Position numbers and translations under genes: made by a program
Part shown: positions 9,296 to 19,111 of the stretch, in pieces
Position numbering within the stretch: the first letter of the stretch is position 1
How the letters are laid out: the number at the start of each line of letters is the position of its first letter
Assembly (NCBI RefSeq): GCF_014075995.1
Contig: NZ_CP055153.1
Span: 1,116,001-1,180,000, forward strand
DNA: 64,000 nt
Direction: 5' to 3'
From: Adhaeribacter radiodurans
GTDB lineage: Bacteria; Bacteroidota; Bacteroidia; Cytophagales; Hymenobacteraceae
The notes under the pieces: model-generated
Database searches by the model: none
Told to the model about the DNA's origin: nothing
What the model saw: only the letters and a program-made list of their open reading frames with translations

Positions 9296-10342
9296 ATGAA
9301 AGTTATTTTTCTTGCCAGTCTTCGTTCCTCTAGTGCTTCAGGTCGTCAAAGATTGTGGGCTTTACAGCAATGCGGGGTTAACGTTTCTATAATTGATAAG
9401 GATAATTACTCATCTAAACTGGGGAGGTTGGCTGGGTATTTAGGGAAATTATGCCAATCTCCCAAACTTTTATATAATACAAGTAAACTTCAACAAGATT
9501 TAATAAATTTTACTATGCAAATTAAACCAGATGTAATCTGGTTGGAGTGGGCTAAAGAATTGCAACCTGCTGTGTTAATGCAATTGCAGAAGTTAAGGCC
9601 ACGACCCTTTTTAATATCGTTTCAAGATGACAACCCTTGGGGTGATCGGCGGACAGATAGTTGGATGTGGCGGGATTATTTTAGGGTAATTCCTAACTTT
9701 GATATGCATTTGGTAAAGCGGCCGATTGATATTAAAAATCTAAATCTATTGGGTGCTAAAAGTTGCCGTATATGGCGTCATGGACTTTATAAACTACTTT
9801 TTTACCCGCCCTCAATCAACATAAATAAAATATATCCGGTAAGTTTTGTAGGAACTTGTATGGATCAGCGGGTTGAATTAATTAAGTACTTACTAGAACA
9901 TAAATTACCAGTACATGTTTTTGGCAATAGATGGGATCAACGAAGCGATTTGCCAATGCGTTTTCCGGCGAATTTCCATCCAGCCGTTGAGGGGGAACAA
10001 TATGCAGAAGTGATCCGGAAATCGCAGATTTGCCTTGGTTTAGTTTCTCATTCAAATCATGATGAATGGACAATGAGAACCTATGAAGTTCCTGGGTGCG
10101 CTGGGCTTCTATTAGCAGAACGTACACCTACCCATGAAGAACTATTTTTAGAAGGGAAGGAAGCCGTTTTTTTTTCTACTCCTCAGGAGTGCGCTAGTAA
10201 GCTCTTGGATTTGCTAAAGGAACCAGAACTATGTCGTAGCATAGGAGAAGCAGCATATCAAAAATGTCTCCTAAATAATTGGACATTAGAAGGCCAGATG
10301 CAAGAATTACTTTATGACTTGCAAAAGCGGGTTGATATTTAA
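9296..10342 (+). CDS. CgeB-like glycosyltransferase (Glyco_trans_1_2 domain)
   Basis: The protein resembles the spore-coat CgeB/YkvP group of GT-B glycosyltransferases. The diagnostic C-terminal segment is MRTYEVPGCAGLLLAERTPT followed by HEELFLEGKEAVFF, near residues 260-300. The start chosen is the ATG at 9296 (MKVIFLASLRSSSASGRQR), which lies after the previous gene. A longer frame from 9149 would overlap that gene and add unrelated residues. No membrane helices or signal peptide are visible. In this setting it is expected to add a sugar to the polysaccharide repeat. Neighbours on both sides are close, consistent with one operon. Confidence 0.78.
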   Translation: MKVIFLASLRSSSASGRQRLWALQQCGVNVSIIDKDNYSSKLGRLAGYLGKLCQSPKLLYNTSKLQQDLINFTMQIKPDVIWLEWAKELQPAVLMQLQKLRPRPFLISFQDDNPWGDRRTDSWMWRDYFRVIPNFDMHLVKRPIDIKNLNLLGAKSCRIWRHGLYKLLFYPPSININKIYPVSFVGTCMDQRVELIKYLLEHKLPVHVFGNRWDQRSDLPMRFPANFHPAVEGEQYAEVIRKSQICLGLVSHSNHDEWTMRTYEVPGCAGLLLAERTPTHEELFLEGKEAVFFSTPQECASKLLDLLKEPELCRSIGEAAYQKCLLNNWTLEGQMQELLYDLQKRVDI

Positions 10343-10367
10343 GTGCAATGTAGAATCAATTTTATAC

Positions 10368-12038
10368 ATGAATTTTATAAATCAAAATCAACAAAGCTTG
10401 TTATTAGTACGCAAAGCCTTGCTAATCCTGGCTGCTTTTACATTTGCTGCTCAGTTATTAGTAGATGCTAGTGAAGAAAATTTGTTCTCTAACCTTTTTG
10501 CATTAGGAGCTTTCGTTCTTACCTGCTTTCTGATTTTTCATCCGAGAAACAGCCAAATGGGTACCGCATTTACAAGTACAACCGTGTTTTTTATTATTAC
10601 GGCAAACAGCTTAGCACCCATGCTGGGTACTTTGTTGGAAGGGCATCCATTAACCCATACCTTGCTTCAACCCAAAGAAACCTATTTTCACCGCTTCATT
10701 TTTGCTCTCGTTTTGCTTGTCGCTCAAGCATTGGCCGGGTTAAAATTTTTTTTGCCAATGCGATATGGAATGAGCCAGTTAGGATCAGTTTTTAAATCCC
10801 GAACATTTCTGCCTCCAGCAGGAGTTTGGGGTCTCGGAGCCATTGGCTTTCTAGCTTACCTGGTCAAATATTTGCATCTTCCTAATGTGATCATTAAGCT
10901 GCTGGATGGCTTTGGATTTCTTTTGTGGGCTCCTTTCTTACTGTTGTTATCACCTTATTCAGCATATTTTAGTAAACCTTCAGTAAAGTGGAAAATATTT
11001 ATTTATTATATTCTGCAAGTAGGAGTATCCTTAGCTGGCAATAGCAGGATGGGAATGGTGGGGCCGGTAGCTATGGTAGGGGCAGCTTGGGTAGTAACAT
11101 TGTTATTAGGGAGGATAAAGGTAAATAAAAAATTAATAATGCGGGGAATAACTCTGGGAGTAACTGGTCTTTTTTTAGCTGGTCAATTTGCGGATTTATC
11201 CACTGCAATACTTATCGAACGAGCGCAGCGCTCAACGCGGGGAAAAAGTGAGCAGTTAGCAGCTACTTGGGAGCGTTTTTTGGATAAGGAGGCATTAGTT
11301 AATTACCGTAATGAATACTTGCTTTTACTCAGTGAAGGCAAAGCTGATGAAGAATGGCAAGAAAATTATGTTGTAAATGATTTTATAGGCCGGTTTATTC
11401 AAATAAAGTATGACGATAATTGCTTTAACCGAATATTAGGCTTTGATGATGCTGATATTGGAACTTTAAAAGAAACTAGTAAAAATTTAATTATTGCCAC
11501 TTTACCGGAGCCATTTCTGCAGCCACTGGGTTTTAATATCGATAAAGAGTTTTTAAATTCTTTTTCTACCGGCGATCTTATAGAAGCAATTAGTGGGCGG
11601 GGTGATTTAGGAGGCTTTCGTGTTGGGTCTATTCCGGCTCATGCATATGCATTATTTGGGTGGTTATATCCGCTAATATTGGTTTTAATTTATTGTATCA
11701 TTTTTATTTTGTTCCAAGGTCTTTTCTCCTTTTATGGTAGTAGACTAAAAACATGGTATGGAGTGTCTACGTTAGGCCTTTTAATTGTATTTACAATTTT
11801 TGTAAATATTTCAACTGATGGGATTTCCACCCCAATTGGTATGATCTTGCGAGCTTCTTGGCAAATAATGATAATTTATCATTTGGCACTATGGTTTGTA
11901 AGTAGAATTGGGAAAGTTCCAATTGATAGTTCAGATAAGCAATTCCCTAGTAAAACGGATCATAATAATCTCTCTATCCCTTCTTCAGTAATTAGTTCAA
12001 ATAGGAATATTGCTCAAAATCATACCCCGAAGTTTTAA
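10368..12038 (+). CDS. Wzy-like O-antigen/EPS polymerase
   Basis: This 556-residue integral membrane protein has around ten hydrophobic helices and one large hydrophilic loop (about residues 285-410) rich in Arg and acidic residues (ERAQRSTRGKSEQLAATWER). That topology fits Wzy-type oligosaccharide polymerases, which join lipid-linked repeat units in the periplasm. A late segment with FRVGSIPAHAYALFG and several C-terminal helices resembles O-antigen polymerases as well. The family is poorly conserved, so this call leans on topology and on being in the same block as wzc and a flippase. The start at 10368 avoids overlap with the preceding gene; a frame from 10314 is possible. The hydrophilic C-terminal tail is Ser/Asn-rich. 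Confidence 0.7.
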   Translation: MNFINQNQQSLLLVRKALLILAAFTFAAQLLVDASEENLFSNLFALGAFVLTCFLIFHPRNSQMGTAFTSTTVFFIITANSLAPMLGTLLEGHPLTHTLLQPKETYFHRFIFALVLLVAQALAGLKFFLPMRYGMSQLGSVFKSRTFLPPAGVWGLGAIGFLAYLVKYLHLPNVIIKLLDGFGFLLWAPFLLLLSPYSAYFSKPSVKWKIFIYYILQVGVSLAGNSRMGMVGPVAMVGAAWVVTLLLGRIKVNKKLIMRGITLGVTGLFLAGQFADLSTAILIERAQRSTRGKSEQLAATWERFLDKEALVNYRNEYLLLLSEGKADEEWQENYVVNDFIGRFIQIKYDDNCFNRILGFDDADIGTLKETSKNLIIATLPEPFLQPLGFNIDKEFLNSFSTGDLIEAISGRGDLGGFRVGSIPAHAYALFGWLYPLILVLIYCIIFILFQGLFSFYGSRLKTWYGVSTLGLLIVFTIFVNISTDGISTPIGMILRASWQIMIIYHLALWFVSRIGKVPIDSSDKQFPSKTDHNNLSIPSSVISSNRNIAQNHTPKF

Positions 12039-12114
12039 GGCAGATAATGTTGTTTTGTAGGGGTGTATATATATGTCTTTTTACCGCTTTTGTTTTTAGA
12101 ACAATCAATTTTAA

Positions 12115-13287
12115 ATGCATAATCTAAAACTTTTAGTATTTGATTCACACCCAGTTCAATACCGGGTACCTATTTGGCAAATGATGGAGGCGGCGATGCC
12201 TGGTAGTGTGCATGTAGTATATGCTTCTGACTGTTCTGTACGCGGGCATGCCGATGAGGAGTTTGGCCGTACCGTCTCCTGGGATGAGCCTATGCTAACC
12301 GGGTACGCCCACACCATACTGAATTGTGAAAAAGGAAAACCTCTTTCGGATTGGGGCTCCTTAACGGGTAAAGGTGTAAAGCAAATAATAGAAGATTTAA
12401 AGCCTAAAGCAATCTTGCTCACAGGTCTAAACTATCGCTACGATCTGGTAGCCTATGTGCAGGCAATTCGTAAAGGTATTCCATTATGGTTGCGTTGTGA
12501 AACCCAGGATAAAGCGGCACCCCGTTCAAAAGCTAAATCAATTTTCCGTGCTTTAATATATCGAATTATTTATAAGAGGTTTGGTACTATATTCTACATT
12601 GGAGAACTTAACCATCAGCATTACTTAATGCATGGAGTGCCTTCTTTTAAACTTAAATCTGCCCGGTACGGAACTGTTGATCGTTTTGCTTTAATGACAA
12701 ACCACCAAAAGGTACAATTGCGTAACCAAACACGTGAAAGTGCAGGCATTTTATTCTCCGATTTTGTTGTAGGGTTTTCAGGGAAATTTATTACAAAAAA
12801 AAATCCCGAAATACTATTTCAAATGCTGGAATACCTGCCTGAAGATTTAAGACTAAAGTTATGTTTGTATTTTATAGGTAGCGGGCCACTCGAAATAGCT
12901 TTAAAAAGATTATCAGAAAATGCTTTACAAAAATTTGGCGTACGAAGTTTCTTTGCTGGTTTTGTTAATCAAACTCAATTAGCGGGACATTATCTTGGAA
13001 TGGATATTTTAGTTTTGCCTTCCCGACAGATGGGTGAGACCTGGGGACTTGTTGCTAATGAGGCTATGCAAGCTGGGTGTGGAGTTATTGTGAGTGATAT
13101 GGTAGGTAGTAGTGCTGATTTTAGCTCATGGGAACGGTTCAAAGTTTTTAAGGATGATAATGCTTTAGAACTTGCAACCTATGTAACAGAATTTGCTAAA
13201 TATCCCCGAAGCTTTGAATGGGCAACTCAAAAATTAATACCTTACTCTATTAAGGCCACAGCGGATGCTTTTTTAAATAATATATAA
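12115..13287 (+). CDS. Glycosyltransferase family 4 (GT-B fold)
   Basis: This GT-B enzyme of 390 residues starts with LLVFDSHPVQYRVPIWQMM, the typical beginning of a subgroup in exopolysaccharide clusters that reads 'HPVQYR'. The donor domain begins near VGFSGKFITKKNPE, with YFIGSGPLE, FFAGFVNQTQL and LPSRQMGETWGLVANEAMQAG. The EX7E signature is complete (E-TWGLVAN-E). No membrane segment is visible. It follows the polymerase gene by 76 bases and precedes another GT4 by about 65 bases. It is expected to build the repeat unit; the sugar is unknown. Confidence 0.86.
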   Translation: MHNLKLLVFDSHPVQYRVPIWQMMEAAMPGSVHVVYASDCSVRGHADEEFGRTVSWDEPMLTGYAHTILNCEKGKPLSDWGSLTGKGVKQIIEDLKPKAILLTGLNYRYDLVAYVQAIRKGIPLWLRCETQDKAAPRSKAKSIFRALIYRIIYKRFGTIFYIGELNHQHYLMHGVPSFKLKSARYGTVDRFALMTNHQKVQLRNQTRESAGILFSDFVVGFSGKFITKKNPEILFQMLEYLPEDLRLKLCLYFIGSGPLEIALKRLSENALQKFGVRSFFAGFVNQTQLAGHYLGMDILVLPSRQMGETWGLVANEAMQAGCGVIVSDMVGSSADFSSWERFKVFKDDNALELATYVTEFAKYPRSFEWATQKLIPYSIKATADAFLNNI

Positions 13288-13354
13288 TGGATATTTAATT
13301 ATTGGTTATTAATTTGGCTATTACTATTGTTTATAAATAGAATACTACTTTTTG

Positions 13355-14527
13355 ATGAATATAGTTTTCTTTGCTCATCCTGATTTTCTTGGGCACCAGA
13401 GTATGCCTCGTTTTGCAAATGTGTTAGCGGAAGGTATGAACCAACGTGGGCATAAAGTAGCTATATGGTCCCCACAACCTCTATTCTTTCAGATGCCTTT
13501 GCCTAAATTATTTAAAAAGTGGATGGGCTATATTGATCAATATGTAATATTTCCCCAAAAGGTGCGCAGCCGTTTAAAAAAATGTCCCTCAAATACTCTT
13601 TTTGTTTTTACTGATAATGGTTTAGGGATTTGGGTGCCACTGGTAATGAATAGGCCTCATGTAATCCATTGCCACGATTTTCTTGCCCAACGCTCTGCTT
13701 TAGGTGAAATAGAGGAAAACCAAATTACCTGGACTGGCCGCCAATATCAGAAACTCATACGTCACGGATTTAGGCAGGGAAAACATTTTATTCCTACTTC
13801 TCAAAAAACAAAAGAAGACCTGCACCGGTTTTTAGCAGGAAAACCTTTTAGTTCTAAATTAGTTTACAATTTTTTAAACCAACCTTTTTCACCAATTGAC
13901 GCCTCCATTGCAAAGGATTTGCTTGCAGCCCAAGTTAAGATTGACTTGAAATCAGGTTACTTACTTCATGTAGGAGGAAATCAATGGTATAAAAACCGGA
14001 AAGGTGTTATTGAAATATACGATGCTTGGCGGTCAACTGTTGGTTCGAAATTGCCTCTCATATTGATAGGGGAACCTCCCTCTCCGGAAATAATGCAAGT
14101 ACATGCTCAATCCTTGTATAAGTCTGAGATTTATTTTCTAAGTGGAATAGAGGATAGTCTCGTCCGTTTAGCTTATTCAGGGGCTTCCGTTTTTATTTTT
14201 CCATCGTTAGCCGAAGGATTTGGATGGCCCATAGCGGAAGCAATGGCTTCCGGATGCCCGGTTATTACAACTGATGAAGCTCCTATGACAGAAGTTGCTG
14301 GCAATGCCGGCTTTTTTATTCCTCGGCGACCTAACCATGCTAGAGCGATTTCTTGGGCAACTGATGCTGCTAAAGTTGTGAGTAATGTTCTAGGGCTTTC
14401 TCCAGAAAACCGCCAATCAGTTTTGGAAAAAGGTCTTTTAAATGTGCAGCGTTTTAAGGCCTCTCTAATTATAGATGAGTTAGAGGTTAATTATAAAAGC
14501 ATACTTCAATCAAACAAAATGGCATGA
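13355..14527 (+). CDS. Glycosyltransferase family 4 (GT-B fold)
   Basis: A GT4 enzyme of 390 residues. The acceptor domain begins MNIVFFAHPDFLGHQSMPRF. The donor domain includes LLHVGGNQWYKNRKGVIEIY, the IFPSLAEGFGWPIAEAMASG signature with an intact EX7E, and VITTDEAPMTEVAG. The ATG at 13355 is preferred over the in-frame TTG three bases earlier. The stop overlaps the next start by four bases (ATGA at 14524-14527), so the two genes are translationally coupled. Specificity unknown. Confidence 0.87.
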   Translation: MNIVFFAHPDFLGHQSMPRFANVLAEGMNQRGHKVAIWSPQPLFFQMPLPKLFKKWMGYIDQYVIFPQKVRSRLKKCPSNTLFVFTDNGLGIWVPLVMNRPHVIHCHDFLAQRSALGEIEENQITWTGRQYQKLIRHGFRQGKHFIPTSQKTKEDLHRFLAGKPFSSKLVYNFLNQPFSPIDASIAKDLLAAQVKIDLKSGYLLHVGGNQWYKNRKGVIEIYDAWRSTVGSKLPLILIGEPPSPEIMQVHAQSLYKSEIYFLSGIEDSLVRLAYSGASVFIFPSLAEGFGWPIAEAMASGCPVITTDEAPMTEVAGNAGFFIPRRPNHARAISWATDAAKVVSNVLGLSPENRQSVLEKGLLNVQRFKASLIIDELEVNYKSILQSNKMA

Positions 14528-15798
14528 AGTTACTACATGTGATAGGTAGTATGAATCCAATAATGGGAGGAGTGTGCCAGGCTGTACGAACAATGATTGC
14601 GGGTCTTGAAGAATTTGGCATTCACAACGAGGTAACTAGTTTAGATGCACCTGATTCTCGTTTTTCTACGGAAGATTCATTTCAAATTCATGCTCTAGGG
14701 CCAGGTAAAAGTTCTTGGGGGTATAGTCCTTTGCTTTTTAGCTGGCTTACAGAAAATTTGGTTCGGTTTGATGTAGTGATCTGTCACGGCTTATGGCTTT
14801 ACCCTGGATTTGCATTAACTAAAGCTTTGTATATTTCAAATAAGAGGCATTTTATAGGTAAGCAGGAAATAAACAATTTGCCAAAACTTTTTATTATGCC
14901 TCACGGCATGTTAGATCCCTATTTTCAGAAAGCTCCCGGAAGGAAGCTAAAAGCTTTGCGTAATTGGGCGTATTGGAAATTAATAGAAGGTAGGAACGTG
15001 AACGAGGCTGATGGAATACTTTATACTTGTAGAGAGGAACATGTTTTAGCTGCTCAATCATTTCGGCCTTACAGCCCAAAGCGGGAAATTATTGTTGGTT
15101 TGGGAGTCGAAGAGCCTCCTCCTTATACCACCTTAATGCAAGATGCATTCCTGGAAAAATGTCCTGAGGTAAAGGATAGTCCCTATATTCTTTTCATCAG
15201 CCGAATTCATGAAAAAAAAGGTATCAATTTGTTGTTAAATGCTTTTAAAATATTAGTAAACAAAAGGTCTGAAGATGAAAATGAGTCTACATGTGTAAAA
15301 CTTTTAACAAGTGAGATGATACAAAAAAAATCTATATATACTAAAATACCTAAGTTGATAATAGCTGGACCAGGTCTGGAAACTACCTATGGGAAATATC
15401 TACAACAAATAGTTTCTGAATCTCCGGAACTGCACGATTTAGTTTTTTTTCCAGGCATGCTATTAGGTAATGAAAAATGGGGCGCATTTTATGGCAGTGA
15501 GGCCTTTATACTACCAAGTCATCAGGAAAATTTTGGTATAGCTGTAGTAGAGGCTTTAGCTTGCAGTAAGCCAGTATTAATATCTAATCAAGTTAATATC
15601 TGGAGGGAAATCCAGTCATCAGGTGGTGGCATAATTGGTGATAATTCAATTAAAGGAACCTCAAAATTATTGGAAAGTTGGTTGCTTTTGTCCTTTGAAG
15701 AAAGACAAAGAATGGCTAGATCTGCTAGAAGATGCTTTAATACACATTTTTCTATATATCAAGCTACAGTAAAGTTGTTAAATGCTTTGAAAAACTAA
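14524..15798 (+). CDS. Glycosyltransferase family 4 with an internal hydrophilic insert
   Basis: A GT4 protein of 424 residues, longer than its neighbours. The N-terminus LLHVIGSMNPIMGGVCQAVR is a canonical acceptor-binding glycine loop. The donor domain starts ILFISRIHEKKGINLLLNAF and ends with ILPSHQENFGIAVVEALACS, where EX7E is intact. Between these, about residues 243-278 form a charged stretch (NKRSEDENESTCVKLLTSEM) that separates the first donor-domain helix from PKLIIAGPG. This insert accounts for the extra length. The gene starts in a four-base overlap with the preceding GT4. Together they resemble consecutive sugar additions in a repeat unit, but the sugars cannot be named. Confidence 0.86.
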   Translation: MKLLHVIGSMNPIMGGVCQAVRTMIAGLEEFGIHNEVTSLDAPDSRFSTEDSFQIHALGPGKSSWGYSPLLFSWLTENLVRFDVVICHGLWLYPGFALTKALYISNKRHFIGKQEINNLPKLFIMPHGMLDPYFQKAPGRKLKALRNWAYWKLIEGRNVNEADGILYTCREEHVLAAQSFRPYSPKREIIVGLGVEEPPPYTTLMQDAFLEKCPEVKDSPYILFISRIHEKKGINLLLNAFKILVNKRSEDENESTCVKLLTSEMIQKKSIYTKIPKLIIAGPGLETTYGKYLQQIVSESPELHDLVFFPGMLLGNEKWGAFYGSEAFILPSHQENFGIAVVEALACSKPVLISNQVNIWREIQSSGGGIIGDNSIKGTSKLLESWLLLSFEERQRMARSARRCFNTHFSIYQATVKLLNALKN

Positions 15799-15843
15799 AA
15801 GATAATAGCAATTCTCCTTCACTTAAAAATTAGTATTTAAATA

Positions 15844-16431
15844 ATGCATAATCATAACACGCATATTGGGCCTTCTTTTTCTATAGGTAATCGTCTTGCC
15901 CGTGTTGTTTGGAATTTAGTAGCAATCTTGTTCTTTCGTTTTTCTCCACGAACATTTCACTGGTGGCGATCTTTTCTTCTCCGTACATTTGGTGCAAAAA
16001 TAGGCAAAGGAGTTCATGTTTATCCAAAGGTCAAAATTTGGGCTCCATGGAATTTAGAACTTGGTAGTGAATGTGGCATTGCAAATGGAGTAATTCTTTA
16101 CTCCCAAGGTAAAATAACCATTGGTACCCGGGCAGTCCTGTCACAAGGTGCCCACCTTATAACAGGAACTCACGATTATACCAAAATTGGATTTCCACTT
16201 ATTACTAAACCTATAAATGTAGGTAATTACGTATGGATTGCTGCCGAAGCATTTGTGCATCCAGGTGTAACCATTGGTGATGGATGTGTTATAGGCGCAC
16301 GATCAGTTGTAACCAAAGATATGCCAATTTGGATGGTGTGCTCCGGATTTCCTTGCAAACCAATCAAAGAAAGAATATCCGAAGAGCTAAAATTAGAATT
16401 TCCCTTATTAACTGGAGCGCAAAACAAATAA
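15844..16431 (+). CDS. WcaF-like hexapeptide-repeat O-acetyltransferase
   Basis: A left-handed beta-helix acetyltransferase of the WcaF/NodL/LacA type, 195 residues. Hexapeptide repeats run through IGKGVHVYPKVKIWAPWNLE, IANGVILYSQGKITIGTRAV and VWIAAEAFVHPGVTIGDGCV. The likely catalytic His is in GTHDYTKIGFPL. The C-terminal WMVCSGFPCKPIKERI matches the CoA-side end of this family (usually 'AGNPAK'). It probably uses acetyl-CoA to O-acetylate a sugar of the repeat unit. It sits 45 bases after the GT4 gene and 56 bases before a GT2 gene in the same direction. Confidence 0.87.
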   Translation: MHNHNTHIGPSFSIGNRLARVVWNLVAILFFRFSPRTFHWWRSFLLRTFGAKIGKGVHVYPKVKIWAPWNLELGSECGIANGVILYSQGKITIGTRAVLSQGAHLITGTHDYTKIGFPLITKPINVGNYVWIAAEAFVHPGVTIGDGCVIGARSVVTKDMPIWMVCSGFPCKPIKERISEELKLEFPLLTGAQNK

Positions 16432-16487
16432 ACAATGACTTATACATTAACATGTAAAATTCATTCATCATCCATTTAAAATCAAAA

Positions 16488-17330
16488 ATGTCCTTAAAAC
16501 TCGATTTAACTGTTGCCATTCCCGTTAAAAATGAAGAAAGGAACTTGCCTGGTTGTTTAGCTGCCATTGGTAGTACTTTAGCCCAAGAGATCATCGTACT
16601 TGATTCAGGTAGTACAGACAGAACTAAGGAAATTGCCAAAGAATTTGGAGCAAAGGTATTAGATTTTACTTGGGATGGGAAGTTTCCTAAAAAGAGAAAT
16701 TGGTTCTTAAGAACTTATAAACCAATAACTAAATGGGTTTTGTTTTTGGATGCCGATGAATATCTCACAAATGATTTTAAATTAGAACTACGTGAAAAGC
16801 TTAAATTTGATGACAAGGTAGGTTATTGGTTAAATTACACAGTCAACTTTTTAGGTAAACAGTTAAAAGGAGGTTATCCATTACGGAAACTAGCTCTATT
16901 TCGGGTAGGGTTTGGTGAATATGAGCAAATAGATGAGGACCAATGGAGCAAGTTGGATATGGAAGTGCATGAGCATCCAGTTCTTACAGGTGATATAGGA
17001 GTGATTCAAAGTAAAATTGACCACAAAGATTTTCAAGGAATCTCTCATTATATTATAAAACACAATGAGTATGCAAGTTGGGAAGCAGCACGTTTTCTGA
17101 AAGCATCAAAAATAGATAGAAATTTAAAAAAATGGACTTGGAAACAACGGTTGAAATACCAACTTATGCAAAATGTTTTTATTGGTCCAATATATTTTTT
17201 TGGTAGCTTTTTTCTGTTAGGAGGATTTAGAGATGGGGCTAGAGGTTGGGCATTTGCAATCCTCAAAATGTCGTACTTTACACAAGTTTATTGCAAAATT
17301 CAAGAATACAAAACATTAAGTAATAAGTAA
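16488..17330 (+). CDS. Glycosyltransferase family 2, WaaE/KdtX-like
   Basis: A GT2 enzyme of 280 residues of the compact type found in lipopolysaccharide-core and EPS clusters. The start LTVAIPVKNEERNLPGCLAA is followed by IIVLDSGSTDRTKEIAKEFG and the DxD in WVLFLDADEYL (about residue 90). The segment WDGKFPKKRNWFL is characteristic of the WaaE/KdtX-like subgroup. Two weak hydrophobic stretches near the C-terminus (FIGPIYFFGSFFLLGGF) may attach it to the membrane. It lies between a WcaF-like acetyltransferase and an acyltransferase-3 gene. Its acceptor could be the lipid-linked repeat unit; the donor is unknown. Confidence 0.86.
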   Translation: MSLKLDLTVAIPVKNEERNLPGCLAAIGSTLAQEIIVLDSGSTDRTKEIAKEFGAKVLDFTWDGKFPKKRNWFLRTYKPITKWVLFLDADEYLTNDFKLELREKLKFDDKVGYWLNYTVNFLGKQLKGGYPLRKLALFRVGFGEYEQIDEDQWSKLDMEVHEHPVLTGDIGVIQSKIDHKDFQGISHYIIKHNEYASWEAARFLKASKIDRNLKKWTWKQRLKYQLMQNVFIGPIYFFGSFFLLGGFRDGARGWAFAILKMSYFTQVYCKIQEYKTLSNK

Positions 17331-17429
17331 CTAATTGTAGATGTAAAATGTAAATTAAATTCAAATTAACGATTAATCTTTAATAAATTATTTTCAATTT
17401 TATACTGTTGAATATAATAATACAATGAA

Positions 17430-18416
17430 ATGCAAAATCGTGATGCTTCTGCTGATATCCTTAAATGCATTTCAATATTTGGTGTAGTTTTTATTCATGG
17501 AAATGGATTATTAAGTGGGGATACTCAATTTGGGAAGTGTTTTGAATCACTATTTCGGTTTTGCGTTCCAGTATTTATTGTTTTTTGGTCCTTTTTTTTT
17601 GAAGTTTCACTTCAAAAAGGAAAGTCATTATACCCTTATTCTAAAGCTAAACTCACTCATTTATTTATTGTCTTTTTTATTTGGTCAGCGGTTTATTTTT
17701 TTCTTACAGAAGATTGGTTTAAAATAACTTTTGTAAAAGCAATTACGAAATATTGGTTAGGTTATGGTTGGGCAGGACAGTATTTCTTTATTATACTATT
17801 TCAGCTTATAGTTTTCTTCTTTGTATTACGAAAAATATATGACCATAAGCACTTGTTATATCTAACTATTACATGTTCAATAATTATTTTTGTTATTTAT
17901 GGTTATTGGTATCATGTAATGCCAACGTTTATTAAATCTCTTGGAGATCGACCAGTTGTTTTCTGGATAGTATTTGCAATTTTGGGAATTCATTTAGCCC
18001 GTAATCCAAATTTTAAGGGTCATTGGGTTTGTTGCCTTGGTGTTATACTTATACCTTTAGAGTTTTGGTTTTTAAATGCAAATCGATTTGAACATTCAGC
18101 TTACATTACACCTGCTGTACTTATTAGTTCTTCTTTGCTGATTTATGGTTTTGTTAGATTGCCCATTAGATTAGATGCAAATTCATTTTATGGTCGTTCT
18201 GTCAAATACGTTGGGCAAAATACAATGACTATATTCGTGATGAATCCTTTAGTAATAACTTTGTTAGAACCTTTTACTAAACCATTACGAATTATTAAAG
18301 GAACGGAATTCTTTGAGCTTTCGTTAGCATTTGTTTCTGCAATTTTAGTATGTTTTATCTGTCTTGTAGCTTCCTTTTTAATTAATCATTCAAAGCTTAA
18401 AGGAATTATAAATTAA
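17430..18416 (+). CDS. Acyltransferase family 3 (WecH/OafA-like membrane O-acetyltransferase)
   Basis: A multi-helix membrane protein of 328 residues that begins MQNRDASADILKCISIFGVV. The conserved His lies in FIHGNG, as in the WecH/OafA family that moves acetyl groups to surface glycans. Around ten hydrophobic helices fill the rest, with the usual basic residues between helices. Unlike the acyltransferase-3 gene at 6964, this one is uninterrupted. It follows the WaaE-like GT2 gene by 99 bases. It is expected to acetylate the polymer or repeat unit on the periplasmic side. Confidence 0.82.
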   Translation: MQNRDASADILKCISIFGVVFIHGNGLLSGDTQFGKCFESLFRFCVPVFIVFWSFFFEVSLQKGKSLYPYSKAKLTHLFIVFFIWSAVYFFLTEDWFKITFVKAITKYWLGYGWAGQYFFIILFQLIVFFFVLRKIYDHKHLLYLTITCSIIIFVIYGYWYHVMPTFIKSLGDRPVVFWIVFAILGIHLARNPNFKGHWVCCLGVILIPLEFWFLNANRFEHSAYITPAVLISSSLLIYGFVRLPIRLDANSFYGRSVKYVGQNTMTIFVMNPLVITLLEPFTKPLRIIKGTEFFELSLAFVSAILVCFICLVASFLINHSKLKGIIN

Positions 18417-18697
18417 TACTTATTAAAAGGTTGTTTTTATTGTTAATAAATGTTATCAAATTTCAGAATTGAAAAAAGTGAATCTGTTATTCTGTTACTT
18501 TTTATCATTTCTTTTTTGATCATTATTCTGGAAAGTTTAAGTTATTTTAAGTACGAAAACCTTCAAGTATTAACGTAATTATTGCGGATTTAATAGTAAA
18601 AGTTATTTTTATATAAGTGAAAATTCAGCGAAACTAATTTTATAAAATTAAAGGAATTCTATTCTGTCGCTTAAATCTAAATATAGTAAAGTTAAGT

Positions 18698-19111
18698 ATT
18701 TATGAAATTCGGTTAATCTTGCCTCCTGTACTTGCTTTAGTTGGCATTTGGTTTATTTTATGAGTTAGTAGCCACACCCAAATTTAAGTAGAGTATGGTT
18801 TATTCCTAAATGGCTGCCAGAATGGGCTGATGTAAGTAGTAATAATGCAATATGCATTGGAGTTCATGTATATTTTTGTGTATTTTACCTGATTAGGCCT
18901 TAATGTAAGAAATTATCCATGATTCAATTGGTTTAAGGCATTGTTTGTTCTTACCATATTTGTATTAATTGCAGAAGCGGGTCAGTTATTTATTCCTTAT
19001 AGATCTTTTGATTGGTTGGATGTAATTTGGGGAAGTATGGGTTCGCTTTTTGGTTTAGTTATACCTATAACCAGAACAATCATTTTGGAACAATTTGATA
19101 TTGATATATGA
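18698..19111 (+). pseudogene. Decayed VanZ-like membrane protein
   Basis: Three consecutive frames carry pieces of one small membrane protein. An N-terminal hydrophobic piece (LILPPVLALVGIWFIL) ends in stops. A middle piece (VWFIPKWLPEWADVSSNN) lies in another frame. The C-terminal piece, from about 18935 to the stop at 19109-19111, contains AEAGQLFIPYRSFDWLDVIW and a glycine-containing helix. That E..Q-R-D.xD pattern is the VanZ family hallmark. At least two frameshifts and internal stops make it non-functional. VanZ-like genes are common beside polysaccharide clusters in Bacteroidota; function is poorly defined. The region 18420-18697 upstream holds nothing else I can identify. Confidence 0.6.
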
